A DNA stretch of 64,000 bases, taken from assembly GCF_900102345.1 (NCBI RefSeq), contig NZ_FNKB01000001.1:1612001-1676000 (forward strand), written 5' to 3'. This DNA is from Leucobacter chromiiresistens. GTDB taxonomy: Bacteria; Actinomycetota; Actinomycetes; Actinomycetales; Microbacteriaceae. Below are positions 17,863-27,763 of this stretch, piece after piece. The stretch's first letter is position 1. Each line of letters starts with the position of its first letter. The position numbers and the translations under genes are program-made. The notes under the pieces are model-generated. The model had not been told where the DNA came from. It worked only from the letters and a program-made list of their open reading frames with translations, and made no database searches.

Positions 17863-18572
17863 GCGACCGGCTCCGCGATGACCGCGGTGCGGCCGCCGGC
17901 CCGCTCGGCGAGGGCCGCGAGGGCCGCGAGGTGGGCGTCGCCGGCGCCGTGCGTGCGGAGGTAGTGCGCCACCCCGCCGAGCTCGTCGACGATGTCGAGC
18001 GCCGCCTCCAGGGCCTCCGCTGGGCTGTCGAGGTGCAGGCGCTCGGAGGCGGCGCGCGCCTCCGCTGTCAGCCCGAGGCCCGACAGCTGCGCCGCGGCGA
18101 TCGCCTGCCGCGCCGGCCGCACCGCCGCCCCCGACGCGGCGTAGTCGGCGACGACGTCGGCGCGAGCGTCGCCTGCGGCGAGCCGGGCGATCGCGACGAC
18201 GAGCCCCGTGCGGTCCTTGCCCGCCGTGCAGTGCACGACGGCGGTGCCGGGGTGCTCGGCGATGGCGATGACGGCGGCGGCGAGGCGGGCGCCGCGCTCG
18301 CGCACCAGCCCCGCGTAGACCGTCTCGAGGCTTCCCGAGGCGGGTGGGGTCTCGCCGTAGAGCGGCACGGAGCGCACGGGGATCGCGTGCGAGCGCCCGG
18401 CGTGCTCCGCGCCCTCCCGCAGGTCGATGACGAGATCGACGCCGACGTCGCGGAGCGTGCGCTCGCCGCCGGCCGTGAGCGCGTCGAGGCCGGCCGACCG
18501 CACGAGCCACGGCCGGCGCCCGCTCCCGATGCCCCGCGCGTTGTAGCTGCCCTCGAGCGTGATGACGTGCAC
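17859..18572 (-). CDS. Tyrosine-type protein/phosphoinositide phosphatase (PtpB-like)
   Basis: 237 aa. The P-loop is HCTAGKDRTG with nucleophile Cys 115 and Arg 121, and the family N-terminus is ALTAGGERTLRDVGVDLVIDLR. The Lys-Asp after the Gly is the signature of the MptpB/Siw14-like group, whose members can act on phosphoinositides as well as phosphotyrosine. GTG 18572 is selected because GGCAGGAG lies 9-16 bases upstream; no ATG fits. No signal peptide. First gene of the importer operon after the regulator, separated from it by 152 bases. Confidence 0.85.
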   Translation of the reverse strand: MHVITLEGSYNARGIGSGRRPWLVRSAGLDALTAGGERTLRDVGVDLVIDLREGAEHAGRSHAIPVRSVPLYGETPPASGSLETVYAGLVRERGARLAAAVIAIAEHPGTAVVHCTAGKDRTGLVVAIARLAAGDARADVVADYAASGAAVRPARQAIAAAQLSGLGLTAEARAASERLHLDSPAEALEAALDIVDELGGVAHYLRTHGAGDAHLAALAALAERAGGRTAVIAEPVA

Positions 18573-18612
18573 TGCTGCGTTCTCCTGCCTGCGAGGCCCG
18601 TTTCGCCGGGCG

Positions 18613-18627
18613 TGAAATGCGATTACA
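18613..18627. promoter_or_regulatory. Candidate RpiR-family operator
   Basis: TGAAATGCGATTACA is a near-perfect palindrome (TGAAAT / ATTACA arms, one mismatch, 3-base centre), 41 bases upstream of the phosphatase-ABC operon start. MurR/RpiR regulators often recognise TGAAA-type half-sites. It is the only AT-rich palindrome in the gap between the regulator gene and the operon. Confidence 0.5.
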
Positions 18628-18724
18628 TGAGCAGCATCTCGGGGCCGGGTGTCGCGTCGGTGAACGCGGGGAGGCGCGCGGCTGTCGGGCGGGGGAAGGA
18701 TCGAGAACCCGGGGCCGGCAGCGC

Positions 18725-19585
18725 TCAGGGGTGCGCTTCGGCGAGGGCGTCGACGACCACCTCGCGCATGTCTTCGGCGTCGGCGCCGGCGCTCGCGCGC
18801 AGCGCCGCGACCTCTGTGACGAGGGCCTGCAGCAGCACGGAGTGGCCGAGGCGGCTGAAGAAGGGGTCGACGGCGTGCGGGGTGCCGACGGCGCCGGTCG
18901 AGAGGGCGACGTCGGAGAGGTCGGCGAGCGGCCCGCGGTCGTAGCTGCAGAGCGAGACCACGCGCGCGCCCCGGCGGCGCGCTGCGCGCACCGTCGCGAG
19001 CGTGTGCGCGTTCGCGCCGGAGTGGCTGAGCGCGAAGCAGACGTCGCCGGCCGTCAGGCTGTGCGCTGCGAACTGCTGCGCAAGGATGTCGAGGGGGGCT
19101 TCGACGGGTCGCCCCACGGTCGCCAGGCGCATCGCCGCGTCCTGGAGCGGCGGAGCCGAGAACCCGTTGGCGGCGCAGACGACGCGCGACGCCTCCGCGA
19201 GCAGCGTCGCCGCATCGGCGAGCGCGCCCCGGTCGATCGAGGAGCGCCCCACGAGCAGGGCCGCGCGCGCGCTCTCGAACACGTGGTCGACGGTGTCGCC
19301 CGGCGTCGGCTGCTCGGCGAGCGGCGCCGGCGCCTCGCGCGCGAGTTCGAGGCGCAGGTGCTGGAAGCCGCGGAAGCCGAGGCGCTGACAGGCGCGGATC
19401 ACGGTGGCGGTCGACGTGCCGGCCGCCGCGGCGAGCTCCTGCGTCGACCACTGCGGCACCTCTGCGGGGCGCTCGAGGATGACGCGGGCGACCGCGCCCT
19501 CGCGCTCGCCGAGGGTGGCGGCGAACGCGCGGATGAGCGCGAGCGCCGATGCGGGGGTCGCGGGAGGCATCGGGGTCGGCGGCAT
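18725..19585 (-). CDS. MurR/RpiR family transcriptional regulator
   Basis: 286 aa. N-terminal HTH_6 domain (about 1-80; QELAAAAGTSTATVIRACQRLGFRGFQHLRLEL) given in parts: TSTATVIRACQRLGF is the recognition helix. The SIS phosphosugar-binding domain is at about 115-250, with SHSGANAHTLATVRAARRRGA. ATG 19585 is preferred; an in-frame extension to 19666 would run through a tandem repeat and lacks family similarity. Such regulators usually sense a phosphorylated sugar, which fits the phosphatase-rich operon it faces in the same direction. Confidence 0.87.
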   Translation of the reverse strand: MPPTPMPPATPASALALIRAFAATLGEREGAVARVILERPAEVPQWSTQELAAAAGTSTATVIRACQRLGFRGFQHLRLELAREAPAPLAEQPTPGDTVDHVFESARAALLVGRSSIDRGALADAATLLAEASRVVCAANGFSAPPLQDAAMRLATVGRPVEAPLDILAQQFAAHSLTAGDVCFALSHSGANAHTLATVRAARRRGARVVSLCSYDRGPLADLSDVALSTGAVGTPHAVDPFFSRLGHSVLLQALVTEVAALRASAGADAEDMREVVVDALAEAHP

Positions 19586-19634
19586 GCGTTCACGGTAGGC
19601 GGCTCCGGTGAACGCCGGGTGTCGCGCGAATGGA

Positions 19635-19731
19635 CTGCGCGGGTCGGCTGCGCGGGTCGGCTGCACGGGTCGGCCGGCCGGCTGCGCGGGTCGGCTGCCC
19701 GGCTGCGCGGGCGGCTACTCGGCTGCTCCGG
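19635..19731. repeat. Degenerate 13-base tandem repeat
   Basis: CTGCGCGGGTCGG occurs at 19635-19647, 19648-19660 and 19682-19694, with CTGCACGGGTCGG at 19661-19673 and shorter 8-12 base variants continuing to about 19731. It lies between the regulator start and the stop of the HTH gene and is non-coding on the preferred starts. Confidence 0.8.
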
Positions 19732-19755
19732 CGGCAGACCGATCCCGCCGCGGGA

Positions 19756-19986
19756 TCAGTTCGCGACGACGAGCAGGTCGCCCACCTCGCAGTCGAGCGC
19801 CCGGCAGATGGCGGTGAGGGTGGAGAAGCGGATGGCCCGGGCGCGGTCGTTCTTCAATACGGAGAGGTTGACGAGGCTCACCCCCACTCGCTCGCTCAAC
19901 TGCGTGAGTGTGAGACCGCGCGCTGCGAGCAGTTCGTCGAGCCTGCAGTGGATCGCGTGCCCCTCCTCGGGGTCGGCGGGCGTCAT
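19756..19986 (-). CDS. Small Cro/CI-type HTH regulator (YozG-like)
   Basis: 76 aa, essentially one HTH domain: RLDELLAARGLTLTQLSERV, then SLVNLSVLKNDRARAIRFST, ending LDCEVGDLLVVAN. This matches the short XRE regulators found beside DUF2975 membrane proteins. ATG 19986 overlaps the stop of the DUF2975 gene (ATGA). Probably autoregulates the pair through the palindromic promoter at 20657-20691. Confidence 0.87.
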   Translation of the reverse strand: MTPADPEEGHAIHCRLDELLAARGLTLTQLSERVGVSLVNLSVLKNDRARAIRFSTLTAICRALDCEVGDLLVVAN

Positions 19987-20648
19987 ACGAGTCCCTCGGT
20001 CTCGCGCTCGAGGCGCACGGCGCGCCGGAGCGCGATGTCGAGGAGGCCGGAGGCCGTGAGTGCGAAGAGGATGATCCAGTACCACCCCCACCAGGCCGGC
20101 GCGCCCGTTTCGGCGGCGCGCACCTGGAGCGCCGCCGATACTCCGTTCGCGGCGAAGTGCCACAGGGCGAATGCTCCGAGCGCTCCGCCGGCCCCGACCC
20201 ACGTCGCCAGGCTGAGCGCACGGCTCGCGGCCCGGGTGAAGAACCGGCCGCGCAGCACGCTCCAGGTCAGGCGTGAGATGCAGGCGATGACGGTGAGCGC
20301 GGTGAGCGAGGCGACCGCGATGGCGAGCGCGAGGCAGACGGTCGAGACGGGGTTCAGGTCGGAGACGACGACGTCGAGCCGACCGACCGCGCCCGCGACC
20401 GCAGCCGGAGTCGCGGCCCCGTCGCGGTCGTAGACGGCGAGGCCCGTCGCCGTGATCTCCAGCGGCTGCACGGGGACGCTCCAGGTGACGCCGCCCGGCA
20501 CGAAGCGCCGCAGGTACTCGGCGATCGCGAGCGCGACGACGGAGGCGGCGGCGACGAGGCCCAGGGCGAGCACGGCGATGGCGTCGGCGCGCACACGGCG
20601 CGGGCTGAACTCGCGCGGGGCGAGGGGCGATCCCTGCGATGCGGGCAT
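19983..20648 (-). CDS. DUF2975 family membrane protein
   Basis: 221 aa with four hydrophobic segments (about 22-42, 105-125, 145-165 and 185-205). An extracytoplasmic loop lies between the first two. The function of the family is unknown; it is almost always paired with a YozG-type HTH gene, as here. ATG 20648 has AAGGAG at spacing 6. The start region is covered by a palindrome. Confidence 0.83.
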   Translation of the reverse strand: MPASQGSPLAPREFSPRRVRADAIAVLALGLVAAASVVALAIAEYLRRFVPGGVTWSVPVQPLEITATGLAVYDRDGAATPAAVAGAVGRLDVVVSDLNPVSTVCLALAIAVASLTALTVIACISRLTWSVLRGRFFTRAASRALSLATWVGAGGALGAFALWHFAANGVSAALQVRAAETGAPAWWGWYWIILFALTASGLLDIALRRAVRLERETEGLV

Positions 20649-20656
20649 GGCAACTC

Positions 20657-20691
20657 CTTATCGATCATCGTTATTATCGTTGTTCGATAAG
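20657..20691 (-). promoter_or_regulatory. Palindromic promoter/operator of the DUF2975-HTH pair
   Basis: Arms CTTATCGA (20657-20664) and TCGATAAG (20684-20691) are exact reverse complements. On the minus strand the enclosed bases repeat ACGATAAT / ACGATGAT, and GATAAT could serve as the -10. The left arm runs into the AAGGAG ribosome-binding site. The element is AT-rich in a GC-rich background, so a regulator binding here would block both transcription and translation start. Confidence 0.6.
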
Positions 20692-20827
20692 GTACGTGAG
20701 GATCGCGCCGCGCGTCAACCGCCCGTCACGCCTGCGGCGAACACGGCCCCGCGATCCGGCATCACCCCGTAGCCTGTTTCCATCGGCGGCGCCTCACCGT
20801 GCAACAGGCGCCGTAAGGAGGTAGGAG

Positions 20828-23353
<2,526 letters not shown>

Positions 23354-23364
23354 CTCCGCACCCC

Positions 23365-23398
23365 CGACGGGCCCGCTGCTCCGGCAGCGGGCCCGTCG
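23365..23398 (+). terminator. Strong hairpin terminator after clpC
   Basis: Perfect 15-bp stem (CGACGGGCCCGCTGC with its complement) and a TCCG loop, 11 bases after the clpC stop. Weak T-content follows. Confidence 0.8.
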
Positions 23399-23419
23399 TC
23401 GTTGCGGCGGGGCGCGGGC

Positions 23420-23509
23420 GCCGAGCGGGCCGAGCGCCCCGAGCGCGGCGAGTGCCCGGAGCGCGCCGAGTGCCCCGAGCATGCCGAGTGCGCCTTGCGC
23501 CCCGAGCAC
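23420..23509. repeat. Ten-copy 9-base tandem repeat
   Basis: Ten consecutive 9-base units related to GCCGAGCGC: for example GCCGAGCGG, GCCGAGCGC, CCCGAGCGC, GGCGAGTGC, GCCGAGTGC and CCCGAGCAC. It lies between the clpC terminator and the argA-like promoter and is not coding on the plus strand. Confidence 0.85.
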
Positions 23510-23531
23510 CGATCGACCCGGCGGCCGGGCA

Positions 23532-23537
23532 TAGACT
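23532..23537 (+). promoter_or_regulatory. -10 box TAGACT, leaderless-type start of acetyltransferase gene
   Basis: TAGACT ends six bases before ATG 23544; the intervening GGAACG is too close to the ATG to be a good ribosome-binding site. Confidence 0.6.
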
Positions 23538-23543
23538 GGAACG

Positions 23544-24083
23544 ATGAGCGCCGCACCCGAGATCCGCATCCGCAGCGCGCGCACGGGAGACGTGCCGCAG
23601 ATGGTCGCCCTGATGGAGCCGCTCGTCGCGCGACGCATCCTGCTCGGCAAAGACCTCGTCGATCTCTACGCGGCGGTGCCCGAGTTCCTGGTCGCGGTCG
23701 ACGGCGACGACGCCGTCATCGGCTACGGAGCGGTGCACGTGATGTGGGAGCGGCTCGGCGAGGTGCGCACGCTGGGCGTCTCCGAGGCGTGGTTGGGGCG
23801 CGGCGTGGGGCACCGCCTGCTCGCCGCGCTCGAGGATCGGGCGCGGGCGCTCGGCCTCCAGGAGCTGTTCTGCCTCACCTTCGAGACCGAGTTCTTCGGC
23901 AGGCACGGCTTCGAGCAGTTGAGCGAAGACACCGAGCTGGTCGCAGCCGAGGTGTACGCCGAGCTGCTGCGCTCGAGCGATGAGGGCGTCGCCGAGTTCC
24001 TCGACCTCGCCCGGGTGAAGCCCAACACCCTGGGCAACACGCGCATGCTGAAGCATCTTTCGGAGCCCGAGCGGATACGCTGA
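23544..24083 (+). CDS. argA: GNAT acetyltransferase, ArgA-like amino-acid N-acetyltransferase
   Basis: 179 aa single GNAT domain. The acetyl-CoA loop is in LGVSEAWLGRGVGHRLL (about 76-93); the C-terminal half has FGRHGFEQL. This size and sequence resemble the short N-acetylglutamate synthases of actinobacteria (the Rv2747 type), which make the first arginine intermediate without the kinase-like domain. Assignment is by resemblance; another amine substrate is possible. The last bases carry a promoter-like TACGCT for the next gene, which starts four bases after the stop. Confidence 0.75.
   Translation: MSAAPEIRIRSARTGDVPQMVALMEPLVARRILLGKDLVDLYAAVPEFLVAVDGDDAVIGYGAVHVMWERLGEVRTLGVSEAWLGRGVGHRLLAALEDRARALGLQELFCLTFETEFFGRHGFEQLSEDTELVAAEVYAELLRSSDEGVAEFLDLARVKPNTLGNTRMLKHLSEPERIR
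24076..24081 (+). promoter_or_regulatory. Possible -10 box TACGCT inside the end of the acetyltransferase gene
   Basis: TACGCT ends six bases before ATG 24088, the same spacing as the leaderless-type starts elsewhere in this window. The gene may also be read from upstream. Confidence 0.4.
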
Positions 24084-24087
24084 CGCC

Positions 24088-24729
24088 ATGTCGACGCTGA
24101 AGGATCCGGTGGGGCCGAAAGACCGCAAGGTGTACCTGCGCCGCCGTCTGATCGTGCTGCTGGCGCTCCTCGCCGTCGTCGCGGTGGTGGTGCTCATCAT
24201 CGTGCGGCCGGGGTCGAGCGGGGGCGTCGCCGATGCGAGCCAGGTGGAGGTGCCCGAAGATCTCGTGGAGTCCCCGTCGCCCGACTCCGACGAGGCGGGC
24301 GGCGCCGCGAGCGAGAGCGACGACGTCGCGGCGTGCGCGGCGGGCCAGCTCACGGTGACGCCCGCGACCGACAAGGGCGATTACGCCGCGGGCGAGCAGC
24401 CGCAGCTCTCCCTCAGCGTCGAGAACACCGGGGAGGAGCCCTGCTCGGCCGACCTCGGGAGCGCGAATCTCCAGTTCGTCATCGCGAGCGGCGATGACGA
24501 GGTGTGGCGCTCCGCCGACTGCCAGGAGAACCCCGAGCACCTCGCCGTGATCCTGGAACCGGGCGCGCCGCTCACCACCGAGGCGATCTCGTGGGATCGC
24601 ACCCGGTCGAGCCCGGAGACCTGCGATATCAGCCGCGACCCCGTGAGCGCCGACGGTGCGTCGTACCATCTCCGCACGACGGCCGCCGGCGTGCAGGGCA
24701 CCGGCACCGCGCAGTTCCTCCTCTACTGA
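24088..24729 (+). CDS. Membrane-anchored extracytoplasmic protein, DUF4232-like
   Basis: 213 aa. A basic N-terminus (KDRKVYLRRR) precedes one membrane helix at about 20-40; then an acidic Ser/Asp linker (about 45-80) and an extracellular beta-rich domain from 82 on with SLSVENTGEEPCSADLGS. Four Cys residues in this domain probably form disulfides. The fold resembles DUF4232 or similar immunoglobulin-like domains. Function unknown. It ends tail to tail with the PucR gene, overlapping by seven bases. Confidence 0.75.
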   Translation: MSTLKDPVGPKDRKVYLRRRLIVLLALLAVVAVVVLIIVRPGSSGGVADASQVEVPEDLVESPSPDSDEAGGAASESDDVAACAAGQLTVTPATDKGDYAAGEQPQLSLSVENTGEEPCSADLGSANLQFVIASGDDEVWRSADCQENPEHLAVILEPGAPLTTEAISWDRTRSSPETCDISRDPVSADGASYHLRTTAAGVQGTGTAQFLLY

Positions 24730-26306
24730 CGACCCGCGCGATCCGCGTCGCCCGCGGTCTCCGCGTCCTCGATCCGCAGCGCGAGCCAGAGCTCGGCCCG
24801 GTCGTCGGGGTCGTTCACGGATCGCGACGTCGCGCGCTCGATGCGCGCCACGCGGTCGCGGAGGGTGTTGCGATGGATGCCGAGTGCGGCGGCCGCGGGC
24901 CCGCGCTGCCCGTTCGCGATGAAGAGCGCGCGCAGCGTCTCCCGCAGCATTGCGCGGTCCTCGGTGCTCTCGACCGTGCCGCCGCGCGCGTCGGAGCGCT
25001 CCGACAGGGGGCCGAGCACGCGACGCGACATCCGTGCGCCGTCGCCCGGGCCGCCCCCGGCGCCCGCGGCCCGGGCTCCGAGCTGCTCCGGAGCTGCACC
25101 CTCGAGCTCGAGCAGCGCCTCGAGGAGTGGAGTGTCCCGATCCGCCCAGATCACGGCCGGCACGCGGGGCGCCGTGTAGAGCGGCGCGGTGGGGGAGAGC
25201 GCGCGCAGCCGGCTCGCCGCCGACCTTCTGCTGTGCGGGGCGTCGTCGAGCGTCGACGGGCGGCCGACGACCGCGTCGAGATTGGCGGATGCGGCCGACG
25301 CGAGCGCCGCGTCGAGCGAGCCCGGGCTGTCGGCGACGATCTGCCAGGCGCGCTCCAGCCCGGGAGCCGGCGCCGGCGACTCGTTCGGCGCGACGAGGCG
25401 GTCGAGGCCGGAGCGCGGCTTCCGCCGCCACGCCGCGATATCCTCCGCGGTGCCCTGCAGCGCGAGCACGCGCACGCGTTCCGGGGCGGCGAGGCCGGGG
25501 GCGAGGATCCCGATGCCGTGCGCGTCGACGCGATGCACGAGAAGCGCCGCCGTCAGCCGCTCCCATCGCTCACGCTCGCGCGCGTTCTCAGCGTGATTCT
25601 CGCCGAGCGCGAGTCCGAGCACCATCGCGCCCGCGGCGACGATGGAGCGGCCCTCCGGCGAGAGCGGGGAGCGCCCCGCCACCGCGAGCCGGAAGCGCCC
25701 GCCCGCGTCGAGATCGATGAGCTCCGCCTCCGAGGAGTCGGCGGAGTCGGCGGCCGCCGCGAAGCCCGCCGTCGCCGCGAGCGCACCGCCGTCGGAGCCG
25801 AGGAGCGCGAGGTGCTTGCCCGTCGCCTGGGCGAGGCTCGCGAGCACCTCGGCGGGCTGCTGATCGCCGCGGGCGCCCTCCAGGAGGCGCTGCTGCGCCC
25901 GCAGCGCGCCGCGGGCGGCGCCGAGCTCGTCTGCGCGCAGCAGCTCGGCGACGGCCTTGCTCACGGCGATGAACGGGGTGGGCAGCGGGACCTCGAACAG
26001 CGCCACCCGGTACGCGCTCGCAGCCTGCACGAGCGGCTGCGGAATCCGCTCGTGGTTGACGCCGACGCCGAAGCCGATCGCGGCGACGCGGGCGCGGTTC
26101 AGGCCGGCGACGAAGTCGCGCCAGCGCCGGTCGTCGGGCGCGAGGGCGAGCCCGGTCGTGAGCACGATCTCGCCGCCCTCGAGGTACGAGCCGAGGTCGA
26201 GCAGCTCGGTGTTCGACACCCAGGTGATCGCCGGATCCCCGGCGCCCGACTGCACGAGGCGCAGGTGCAGATGCGGAATGGCGAGGAGCTGGGAGAAGGC
26301 GACCAT
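24723..26306 (-). CDS. PucR family transcriptional regulator
   Basis: 527 aa. The N-terminal PucR-type sensory domain (about 5-125) has TELLDLGSYLEGGEIVLTTG in parts: LLDLGSYLEGGEIVLTTG. A middle GGDEF-like or CdaR-like region is Ala-rich and weakly conserved. The C-terminal HTH_30 domain (about 455-510) has ALFIANGQRGPAAAALGIHR, then NTLRDRVARIERAT. ATG 26306 is preferred. It is divergent from the CoA-transferase and glutaryl-CoA dehydrogenase genes, which it probably controls; the shared gap is 165 bases. Confidence 0.87.
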   Translation of the reverse strand: MVAFSQLLAIPHLHLRLVQSGAGDPAITWVSNTELLDLGSYLEGGEIVLTTGLALAPDDRRWRDFVAGLNRARVAAIGFGVGVNHERIPQPLVQAASAYRVALFEVPLPTPFIAVSKAVAELLRADELGAARGALRAQQRLLEGARGDQQPAEVLASLAQATGKHLALLGSDGGALAATAGFAAAADSADSSEAELIDLDAGGRFRLAVAGRSPLSPEGRSIVAAGAMVLGLALGENHAENARERERWERLTAALLVHRVDAHGIGILAPGLAAPERVRVLALQGTAEDIAAWRRKPRSGLDRLVAPNESPAPAPGLERAWQIVADSPGSLDAALASAASANLDAVVGRPSTLDDAPHSRRSAASRLRALSPTAPLYTAPRVPAVIWADRDTPLLEALLELEGAAPEQLGARAAGAGGGPGDGARMSRRVLGPLSERSDARGGTVESTEDRAMLRETLRALFIANGQRGPAAAALGIHRNTLRDRVARIERATSRSVNDPDDRAELWLALRIEDAETAGDADRAGRQ

Positions 26307-26378
26307 GGTGCGATTCTTGCACAGGGGCGGTCGTGATCGGTATGCACACCCGACAGCGGGCGCGAGCGCGGTTCGGCA

Positions 26379-26384
26379 TACACT
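26379..26384 (+). promoter_or_regulatory. -10 box TACACT for the CoA-transferase operon
   Basis: TACACT lies 87 bases before ATG 26472 within the divergent gap that also starts the PucR gene. A ribosome-binding site GGAAGAGGAG precedes the ATG, so this mRNA has a leader. Confidence 0.5.
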
Positions 26385-26471
26385 GGCGACAGCGAACAGC
26401 GCAGTCGGCTCGGGTCGCACGCCGCCGTCCGACCGCCGATGGCACCACCAGCTAGGAAGAGGAGCGCACCG

Positions 26472-27695
26472 ATGACGGGCACCGGGCAGCCGCAGTACGA
26501 CCGCCAGCAGAGCGGAGGCGCGCAGATTGGCGCCCTCCAGGGCATCCGCGTCGCCGACTTCTCGCGCGTGCTCGCCGGGCCGCACGCCACGATGATCCTC
26601 GCCGACCTCGGCGCCGACGTCATCAAGATCGAGAGCCCCGAGGGCGACGGCACCCGCCAGTGGAGCCCGCCCGTCAACGCGGTCGGCCAGAGCACCTACT
26701 TCGCCGGCGTCAACCGCGGCAAGCGCTCCGTCGTCTGCGACCTCCGCGATCCGGAGGGGCTCGCGCGCGCCCGGGAGCTCGCCCACTCCGCGGACGTCGT
26801 CATCGAGAACTTCAAGCCGGGGACGATGGAGAAGTTCGGCCTCGGCTACGACGCCGTGGCGGCCGAGAACCCGGGCGTGGTGTTCTGCTCGATCTCGGGT
26901 TTCGGCGACGCCGAGGGCCGAGACCTCCCGGGCTACGACCTGCTCGTGCAGGCCGTCGGCGGCCTCATGAGCATCACGGGCCGATCGGACGAGGCCGGGG
27001 GAGAGCCCACCAAGGTCGGCGTCGCACTCGTCGACATCCTCACCGGGCTGAACGCGGTCATCGGCATCCAGGCCGCGCTGCGAGCCCGCGATGCCGCCGC
27101 GTCTCCGACCGCCGGGCGCGGGCAGCACGTGAAGGTCACCCTGCTCGGCTCACTGCTCTCCGCGCTCGCGAACCAGGCCTCGTCGACGCTCGAGACCGGC
27201 GTCGCCCCCGGGCGCATGGGCAACGCGCACCCCTCGATCGCCCCGTACGAGACCTTCGCCGCCGCCGACCAGCCGATCGCCCTCGCGGTCGGCACCGACG
27301 GCCAGTTCGCCCGGCTCTGCGACGCGCTCGGCATCCCCGAGCTCGCCGCCGACGAGCGCTTCGCCACGAACCCGCAGCGCGTGGCGCACCGCGTCGCACT
27401 GCGGGCGGAGCTCGAGACCGCGCTGCGCGCGCGATCCGCAGCCGAGTGGATCGACGCCTGCACCGCCGCGAACATCCCCGCCGGCCGCGTCAACTCGATC
27501 TCGCAGGCCCTCGATCTCGCGGAGTCGCTCGGCCTCGCCCCCGTGGCGACGACCACCGCGACCGACGCAGACGGCGCGGAGCACGCGCTGCGCTCGGTGT
27601 CGACCCCCATCTCGCTGTCGGAGACCCCCGCGCGCTACGAGGTTCCGCCTCCCGGCATCGGCGAGCATCAGGGCGCTCGCTGGCTGGCGCGCTGA
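26472..27695 (+). CDS. CaiB/BaiF CoA-transferase family protein
   Basis: 407 aa class III CoA-transferase. It begins LQGIRVADFSRVLAGPHATM and has the family segments ADLGADVIKIESPEGD and NRGKRSVVCDLRDPEG. The conserved Asp of GYDLLVQAVGGLMS, about residue 156, is the expected anhydride-forming residue. Paired here with glutaryl-CoA dehydrogenase, it resembles the arrangement of succinyl-CoA:glutarate CoA-transferase with GCDH, so glutarate activation is the likely job. ATG 26472 has GAGGAG seven bases upstream; an in-frame ATG at 26439 has no such site. Confidence 0.87.
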   Translation: MTGTGQPQYDRQQSGGAQIGALQGIRVADFSRVLAGPHATMILADLGADVIKIESPEGDGTRQWSPPVNAVGQSTYFAGVNRGKRSVVCDLRDPEGLARARELAHSADVVIENFKPGTMEKFGLGYDAVAAENPGVVFCSISGFGDAEGRDLPGYDLLVQAVGGLMSITGRSDEAGGEPTKVGVALVDILTGLNAVIGIQAALRARDAAASPTAGRGQHVKVTLLGSLLSALANQASSTLETGVAPGRMGNAHPSIAPYETFAAADQPIALAVGTDGQFARLCDALGIPELAADERFATNPQRVAHRVALRAELETALRARSAAEWIDACTAANIPAGRVNSISQALDLAESLGLAPVATTTATDADGAEHALRSVSTPISLSETPARYEVPPPGIGEHQGARWLAR

Positions 27696-27763
27696 CCGCA
27701 CCGCACGGCACCATACGGCACCGCACACCCCATCCTTCCCGCACACCGTTCCCGAGGAGCATC

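Noticed and set aside
19586..19666. N-terminal extension of the RpiR regulator
   Set aside because: The extra 27 residues are partly coded by the tandem repeat and do not resemble the family; ATG 19585 fits the HTH domain.
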